Positions 57,501-64,000 of a stretch of 64,000 bases of DNA are shown here, piece by piece. Position 1 is the first letter of the stretch. Each line of letters starts with the position of its first letter. The position numbers and the translations under genes were made by a program. The notes beneath the pieces are model-generated. The model had not been told where the DNA came from and did no database searches. It saw only the letters and a program-made list of their open reading frames with translations. Origin of the DNA: Manduca sexta (Eukaryota; Arthropoda; Insecta; Lepidoptera; Sphingidae); the NCBI RefSeq assembly GCF_014839805.1, contig NC_051130.1, forward strand, positions 8,246,001 to 8,310,000. The letters run 5' to 3'.

Positions 57501-59548
57501 ATATTTATGGAGATATCAACGGTTTTACGTTTGTTTGGCAAAGGAATTCGTTTATTATCATGCTCAAGGAATAGGTCGTGAAAAATTTGTCATAGTTGCA
57601 AATGGTTTTTCAGATCGATACTAAATACTAATCAGACATCTTATAGATTATTTTATTTATTAACATACAGTAACTTTGCGAAACAAATAGCAAAGAGGAG
57701 CTTTTATAAAAAAAAATGTAGATCATTATCAAGAACCGTGATATATTTAAAAAAAAACCTATATATTATCTATAGCTAATTTATGACTATACAGTACAGG
57801 CCGACAACAAGCAACGCTCCTTAAACGCTTTCCGGGCGATCGAGTATTTCACGAAACTTGGTAGCACACTGTACAGGTGCCCAAAGTTCCAGCAATGCTT
57901 TAGACTAGGCTAATACAGTTTAGACTGGCTGCTATTAACCCCGCACTGTACGGGACATAACCGCCCCACCTTCCCCTAGCGTTAACCTGACAATATCCAA
58001 TTTTTACTTGGCTTTGTTCCAATTTGCAACCGTTGTAAAGTAAAATTCGTATGAGAGTGCAAGAACGAAACGAGCTGTGAGACGGGTCGTGTTTAATTCC
58101 TACGTTGAAATGGATATTTGTGGAGCTAAGCAGGCACGTGCTGGAAGTGTGCAACTGGAAAGATTTTATTTAAGTTGACAACCATAAAAGCAAACAATAA
58201 TTTCAAAATCTCTTTATATGGACGTAGATGCGCAAACAGGATTCAACCCACAGTATCGTCAAAAATGCACCGAGTGCGCGAAATTATTTCTAGTATAAGA
58301 CTATATTTTCCATTAGTAGGAACATCTTAGTCAAAATACGTTAATTTGAACTTTATACTAACAAAATATAAAATAGAATATCAATTAGCAAAAACCAAAA
58401 AAATCTTCAAATTTTCAAGTGTCATTTTATGGGCTGTATCCTTTTTTATCTACGTTCATATCGCTACAAATTAGAAACAATTTAAGCTGTATCCAGACTG
58501 GCGAACACGTCTGTGCGCATGCGCGGTAGTACTGTGACTACATGCCCTTAAGTGTCACAATCCATTAGTGACGCATGATAACGCGCGCGAGCAATTACGT
58601 TTCCACATCCTAAGTTTTCGTAGATTCAAGCTTTAGTGTTCGGTGTCGTCAAAATGCTTACCAATGGCTATAATTGCAATGATAAGTGCTTTTTAAAACG
58701 TACGAAGATTGATTTCATTATCTGGAAATCATGTTTCACACTTACTGGCAATTTTTTTTATTTTATTTAGGCATATAATAATAATAATAATTCTAAATTT
58801 AAACTCCGATAAAAGCCGACGTTACTGTTAACTAACTTATAACCCTAAACAATAACTTAAAGTTATATTAAACGTTATACAATCACTCTAGTTAAACATT
58901 TATTCATGTAACAATAAAAAATAATCAGTATGTATAACTAATTATGATCTATTATTGATTATGCCTTTGTATTCAAGTCGGAATCGTCAAGCAAATTATA
59001 CTTAATAAACGATAGAACTCTACGTCCTTGACCTAGACCCGCATTACCAGAGAAAATAAGTCTACAATTAGCTTACTATGAATAGAACATTATTTTTGGT
59101 CTAGAGGCCAATCTAGTTGAAGAATTCTCATGATAACTGGCACTTCACAGCGGAACAGACGGCTTAACATTCCCTGACACAAGGGCTCAGTGTTTTAGCC
59201 ACTTAATAAAGTATGCATCCGGGAACCGAACCCACAACACTTCAGCTTGTTTTATTTTACATCCTATGAGTGCACTTTCTTATGACTCAGTCAAGCTTTA
59301 ATGTTGACTCATCTGGATAATTTTTTGACTAAAGTTAGTCAAGCCACGACTTACGACCACATGGTAACTCTGGTTTCTTAACTATTACTATAAACATAAT
59401 GATTTCTTAGGTTTACGCGAATATTAGACATTATTTTTTTTTATGTTACCAGACTCTAAATTGTCTAAAACATTACACTTAGTTGCAGTAAACTTAAAAC
59501 CGAAAAAAATACGTTAGTATTGTATTGCTTACTAGTCTCATAGACTAG
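54562..59548. other. mostly unique AT-rich DNA, no supported gene
   Basis: Higher-G+C patches lie at 56360-56600 (AATGGCGGCGACAATAACG; ACTACCCTAGCGGGAGTC), 57290-57400 and 58490-58640. Overlapping plus frames at 57307-57624 (105 and 86 codons, no early ATG in the longer) have no domain. No repeat family was recognised in this 5-kb stretch, apart from a possible MITE end near 59405. Confidence 0.5.
58490..58640. promoter_or_regulatory. CpG-rich patch with NRF-1-type palindrome
   Basis: TGCGCATGCGCG at 58514-58525 contains the perfect palindrome GCGCATGCGC, the consensus for NRF-1/Erect wing. Further CpG-rich sequence (ACGCGCGCGAGC) follows. NRF-1 sites usually mark housekeeping promoters, but no downstream ORF on either strand supports a start here. 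Confidence 0.25.
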
Positions 59549-59842
59549 ATCAATTTACTGCTAAAAACCTAGCTTACAACAAAGAAAAAAAAAAGACATT
59601 GGACATTTTCTTAAAATGTTTATATACTATAGTGTCAATAGCCACTCAATGACACAATAATATACTACCCACAAACTATAAACATAGAGAAAAAGTCTAA
59701 TCATTTACTGCTAAGAACGTAGTTATTACAACAAAGAAAAAAAAGTATAAAGCCATATTTTAAGTATTTATCTTCCTTTTACTATACTGTTACCAGTATA
59801 TAACACAATAATGTACTATCTACATTCTACATACAGCAAAAA
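59549..59842. repeat. diverged tandem duplication, period about 150 bp
   Basis: CAATTTACTGCTAAAAACCT... ACAACAAAGAAAAAAA... ACACAATAATATACTACC recurs from about 59701 as TCATTTACTGCTAAGAACGT... ACAACAAAGAAAAAAA... ACACAATAATGTACTATC. Substitutions and indels mark it as old. No coding or element ends are seen. Confidence 0.6.
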
Positions 59843-60603
59843 TTTCCCTCTTCCACACAATTCTAAAAACAACAAAACAATTATAGTACAAATCCAGCGA
59901 ATAGCTAACCAGGCGTTCGGGCCGTGTGTATCACATTACCTGAATATAGCATTAGACACCAACCGGCTTACGTTAGCTTAAGTTTGGACTACAGGGGCAA
60001 TTATTCAACCCAAGTTGAGCTTACAGTTACGATTCATTTGAGTGGGTTGGGTAATAGCCCTGCGGTAGAATGTTACTACAAACACTGGACTGCTTTTGTT
60101 ATCTACAATTATGTGTGCATTTATTCGCCTTTTTACTTCTGACAGGGTGTGGAATGTTTTATAATTACTATTCGTTCCCTGTAGAAAAAATATACATCTA
60201 TATAAATGTAGGATGAATGGTATAGTATCCAATTTGATGGATTATATTATTAGTTTAATTATTTACTGTGCATTTAGATATGTATAGGTAAGTTCAGACT
60301 TCCATATTAATGAAAAATGTGAAACAGATTTATTTGTTCCACGTATAGAACTCATATAAAAAATATAGACCTATCAGTCAGATGAATGGCGTCATTAAAC
60401 TTCTGAATAGAACATGACTAAACCTCTCTGCTAGTCCATAAATATTCCCGGTACGGTAAATGTTTCGATATTTAAAAAACTAGCAATACCAACACTAATG
60501 CTCGCATGTAAAATGGATTTTCGCATGCGTATCATGGCAGGTGGACGCAAATGGCATGCGACATCGGATGGTGCCCTCGTAAACGCGTTATCTCGCTCGT
60601 TTA

Positions 60604-60960
60604 GGAAAAAACTCCCCGCCCCGATCTCCTCTCGGATACATAAAGCCATGCTAACGGTTGCACATATCGCTGTGCTTTCTTAATTGTTTTTTATCGAGGA
60701 CAAAACTCTGGTTGATTTTTGGAAATTTGTTTGTGCACCTATATCTTGAAGGGATAAAGTATGATTCCTACCTTAACTTTTGTATTAAAATATTCAAAGT
60801 AATTTTTGGAAAATTTATCTCCCCACCCGACTTCCTTTGAGATATCTTCAGTTATACCAAGGTCTGCACATATACAGTGCTTTGTGTTGTTTTGCATTGA
60901 GGACAAAACCTTGTTTTCAGGGATTTCTGTGTAGTTACGTCTACAAGGGTAAAGTAAACT
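60604..60960. repeat. diverged tandem duplication, period about 205 bp
   Basis: CTCCCCGCCCCGATCTCC... GCACATATCGCTGTGCTTTC... GAGGACAAAACTCTGG (first copy) corresponds to TCTCCCCACCCGACTTCC... GCACATATACAGTGCTTT... GAGGACAAAACCTTGT (second copy, from about 60808). The first copy overlaps a CpG-rich patch at 60500-60650. Its nature is unknown. Confidence 0.6.
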
Positions 60961-60969
60961 TATAATTAT

Positions 60970-61282
60970 AATATCAGTACTGTATTATATACTGTCGCAC
61001 TGCTGAGCATGGGTCTCCTCTACTACTGAGAAAGATTAGGCCTTAATCCACCACGCTGGCCTAGTGCGGATTGGTAGACGTCACAAACTCTCCAAATTCC
61101 TATAAAGAATTTTTCAAGTATCCAGGTTTCTTCACGATATTCTCCTTCACCATTAAAGCAAGCGATACTTCACAAAGAATATACACATCATTTTAGAAAA
61201 GTCAGAGGTACGTGCTCTTGAGTTTTAAACTTGCAAACATTCGTCTCGGCAGTCCATTCCACACCCAACTAGGCTATTGCTG
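60970..61282 (-). mobile_element. tRNA-derived SINE, family A
   Basis: The 3' end lies at the left (ATATCAGTACTGTATTATAT, GGTCTCCTCTACTACTGAG) and the head at the right (CACACCCAACTAGGCTATTG). The copy is full length but diverged; its B box has decayed (minus-strand TTTAAAACTC region). No TSD could be read, in keeping with greater age. Confidence 0.85.
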
Positions 61283-62256
61283 TTTCCTTTTATTTAAAAA
61301 CGCAATGTTAAAATGACCCTGTATACTCATATAGATAATGATAATCCATAGATATTTCTTATTTGTGAAAACTCATGAAAAAGTAATAAATTAACTAAAA
61401 TACTAGGAAACATTAATATACGTATACAAATAACAGCTTAGTAATTCGTAATCCACTTTTAATTTACTAATGGCCGTAATGTGTGGCAATTTGCATACAT
61501 TTCAACTAAGTAATGTATTGTGTTTTCGATTGTCAAATTACCTTAATACGTTCAAGTAAAGACCAAAAGATAATTTAAATAATGACTAAATATAATTGCA
61601 ATTACCTAATAATAGAGAATGAACTTATTATTAAGTCCGTGACCCGAAAAGCGTTAAAAAACTTGAGAACTCAAATTAAATTTTAGACTGTATTGGCATG
61701 CAATACATGGGTAAAAACTGTTTTCAAATCCTTGCAATAGCTTTTGTGTGATGTATGTCCACACATACAGATAGACAAAAATCTAGAATCTGTTCTTTGG
61801 CTTCTGTTGCTCTAATAAAAAAACCCTGTTTTATTATTTCTTTAATATCTTTAATGTACAATGCCGGGTTTCTATACTTAATCAAGTTTGCAAAAAGTAG
61901 TCGTAGTATCCGAGACGTGAAATGCATATGATTAGTAACCTAACCTAACCATAAATATACATTTCACAACACGGATATAAAAGTGATCAAAATACCGGTT
62001 TAAAACTCTACCTTTATAGGTGAGAAATATAGAATATAGATACTAACTCCATACTGGCCCACGCAGGGCAGTTAAGGTAATTTCCGTACCAACAAGCTGA
62101 ATATGCATCGTAAGGAAGCGAAACTATCTTCTATCTAATTTAGGACATCCCGCCGTGCTTGTTCCACGTCCGTAGCAATTTACTGCCGTTGGAATACTCA
62201 TATATCGATAAATAAGACGGTGTGGAATATGACTAAGGACCTGTTTTATAATATTG
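61283..62256. other. AT-rich DNA without a supported gene
   Basis: No repeat or gene is recognised. TAACCTAACCTAACC at 61938-61952 equals two to three copies of the insect telomere unit, but too few to call an array. Confidence 0.5.
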
Positions 62257-62420
62257 CTTGTGGATATGTTTTATATCCGCCCGGATAGTGACCACTGTAA
62301 GTTATTGAAACCCGGTATAGTGGCCCACGTAAGTGTGTCTCGTTCTGTATCCGGTTCTAACAGGCCGGCATAATTGTGTCGACTGCCGAGGCAACATCAC
62401 ACTTTCAGTCAGAAATACAC
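62257..62420 (+). mobile_element. interspersed repeat family D
   Basis: TATCCGCCCGGATAGTGACC, TGAAACCCGGTATAGTGGCC and GGCCGGCATAATTGTGTCGA, followed by a stretch like CTGCCGAGGCAACATCACAC, form the longer copy of the family at 8677-8797. Class unknown. It helps identify the inverted family D fragment at about 12500-12545. Confidence 0.5.
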
Positions 62421-63649
62421 GCACATGACATATTCACACTAATCTACAGTGATTGAAAATCAGTTAACTAAATCGGAATTTTTGTCGAAAACATTAATTA
62501 TGCATGTATGACTTTTGGCACAATGTTAGCAGAGGTAAAGACGAGTATATGGTTTTGTTTATTAACGAAATGTCAAAATGACCCTATACATTCCTAAAAT
62601 ACAAAGCTTGCAAGGAGTATTCCATCCTATAACCTATTATAGCGGCAGTAAGGCATAATTTTAGTTTTGTAATTATATTTTAAAATTATTTTACAAAAAA
62701 TATTTCACAAGAAATGGGATTTCATTAAAGTCATTTAAAATCTTTTTACCTTTCTAGTTTAACTTAAAATTGATTTTAAATTTATAAAGTCAGGTTAACA
62801 ATGTCTTGATTCATCTATAAATATATACTTACAATAGTTATTCCAACGATTAAAAAAACTATTACAATAGCTATTATAAAAATGGAAATAATCTTATCAT
62901 TTAAGTGTTCATTTGAAGCACTTAAAACCGGTGGTCTCGAGCACAATTCATAATATTATCTATAAAAATAGGCTTTATAAAGGAACCATTACGTTATAAT
63001 GCTATCTTTTCATCTTGTCTAATGAAAAAGGACCGTTTCGTTTTCTTTCAGTTGTAGTCACTTTAAACGTTCGGGCTTGTTTGGGCTTACTTTGTTTTAA
63101 CAAACTAATTATGACGCTCGTTATTTGCCACTCCACGGACAAAACGAATGATTACTTTAATTTTTTTAATTCAAGTCTGCTATTTGCCACGTTTAACGTA
63201 ATGTTTTAATGGTTTTGGAATAGTAAAGATTTCGTCAAAAAAAGGTTACATGTAAGATTAAGGAAGTTTTGGAAACGATTTATAACAAGGTAAATTTCAA
63301 CCATAAGTAATAAGTGATAAGTCGCCTTATTCTTCAAATTTCGTTATCCAAAATTATGGTTCCAAGAAATTTGCTCATAATATTTTCCCCGGCATTCTAG
63401 TTATATTTCTAAATATCTTTTAATAGAAACCACACTTTATCAATTGAGACAGTGAACTGAAAAGTTCTAAGCCGAAGATCCCGGCTTCAACTTCCCCGGA
63501 CTTTTTTATCAGATAAGTTCTTTTGTCAACGATTATATCTGGGCTGAAAAAGTCGGTGCCCTTTCGTGGCCCAAAAAGAAGTCCAATCTCGGCCGTCTGA
63601 CGTTTGCGAGTTATCGTTCGCACTCCCGGAACGGGAGTCATTTACTTAC
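62421..63649. other. AT-rich DNA without a supported gene
   Basis: Frames of 64-73 codons are featureless. At 63622-63638 ACTCCCG-GAA-CGGGAGT forms a perfect 7-bp stem. CpG content rises at 63540-63640. Confidence 0.5.
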
Positions 63650-63717
63650 CTCATTGCCAAATCGTCAAAAATAGATTTAAATAAGTTGATTTTTTCGACG
63701 CTTATTTTTTTCACCAT
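63650..63717 (-). CDS. possible first coding exon, very weak
   Basis: On the minus strand ATG at 63715-63717 opens 22 codons (MVKKISVEKINLFKSIFDDL...) ending at GAG|GTAAGT, a consensus splice donor (63644-63649). A family X retroposon begins 20 bp upstream, and no promoter is seen. A 68-bp exon cannot be trusted without transcript data; chance is likely. Confidence 0.1.
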
Positions 63718-63737
63718 CTACACTAATGTTTCATACC

Positions 63738-64000
63738 ACATGGTGGTAGGTCTCTCATATGTGAGAGTCCACCTGGGTAGATACCATCGCCATATATATC
63801 TGCCGCCAAGCAACAATGTGTAGTCACTGTTGTGTTCCGGTTTGAAGGACATTGTAGCCAGTGTAGTGAACATAATAAGACTTAACATCTCATGTGTCAG
63901 ATTGGCGAGCGCAGTGGAATACCAAACAATACTTTGTAATTCAAGGTGTTGGAAGGTGTTTCTACTGTTTATGGGCGGTCGTATCCGCTTACCATCAGGC
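63738..64000 (+). mobile_element. retroposon family X, cut by window end
   Basis: CATGGTGGTAGGTCTCTCAT, TATATCTGCCGCCAAGCAAC, TGTTGTGTTCCGGTTTGAAG, GACTTAACATCTCATGTGTC and GTATCCGCTTACCATCAGGC continue to the last base. The expected 3' end (GAACGGCAAGC... A-tail) lies beyond the window. Confidence 0.85.

Noticed and set aside
57307..57624. Overlapping 105- and 86-codon plus frames
   Set aside because: No domain, no early ATG in the longer frame, and both frames read equally well, so no coding preference can be argued.
61938..61952. Telomere-type repeat (CCTAA)n
   Set aside because: Only two to three units; a common motif in insect DNA and not an array.
1..64000. CRISPR arrays, operons, Shine-Dalgarno sites or phage genes
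   Set aside because: No regularly spaced repeats and no bacterial gene organisation; the repeats and base composition are those of a eukaryotic (lepidopteran) genome.

Overview
The window looks like AT-rich, gene-poor nuclear DNA from a lepidopteran (moth or butterfly). That placement rests on the repeats. I recognise two or three tRNA-derived SINE families typical of Lepidoptera, RTE-type LINE 3' ends with a (TGA)n tail, Helitron-like fragments with TCTATACTAA...GCTAGT-type ends, and short MITEs. The species cannot be named from this. There is no bacterial, organellar or viral signature, and no rRNA, genuine tRNA, CRISPR array or operon.

I cannot support any complete protein-coding gene. 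The reading frames are short, and the longest (about 168 codons near 12 kb) runs through a SINE. The best coding-like stretches are unidentified: a possible terminal exon at 13.2-13.5 kb, a 104-codon open frame at 9.5-9.8 kb, a 92-codon ORF at 28.9 kb, and a frameshifted, stop-containing coding remnant at 31.5-32.0 kb. The only recognisable protein fragments are the C-termini of two retrotransposons, at 15.3 kb and 45.8 kb. The region is probably intergenic DNA or a very long intron.

Layout. 0-9 kb: a SINE, Helitron-like pieces, a perfect 32-bp hairpin, a SINE and a 260-bp MITE. 9-16 kb: the densest repeat zone, with two SINEs bounded by 9-bp and 12-bp target-site duplications (TSDs), plus LINE debris. 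16-30 kb: mostly unique AT-rich DNA with small tandem duplications, a retroposon broken by a nested LINE insertion, and three TGACGTCA sites. 30-38 kb: a CpG-rich block with GC boxes, coding-like remnants and an intact hAT-type MITE with an 8-bp TSD. 38-55 kb: Helitron-like fragments, a second MITE copy, an RTE tail with a poly-G tract, a SINE-SINE junction and several poly-A retroposon copies. 55-64 kb: mainly unique DNA with an NRF-1-type palindrome, two old tandem duplications, a SINE, and a retroposon cut by the window end.

Scattered 150-300-bp blocks richer in G+C and CpG than their surroundings are the best candidates for conserved regulatory DNA. This is inference from composition and motifs only. 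I found no convincing undescribed biological system. The most useful observations are the TSD-proven insertions, the nested retroposon, the decayed coding region at 31.5-32.0 kb and the excess of CRE palindromes.
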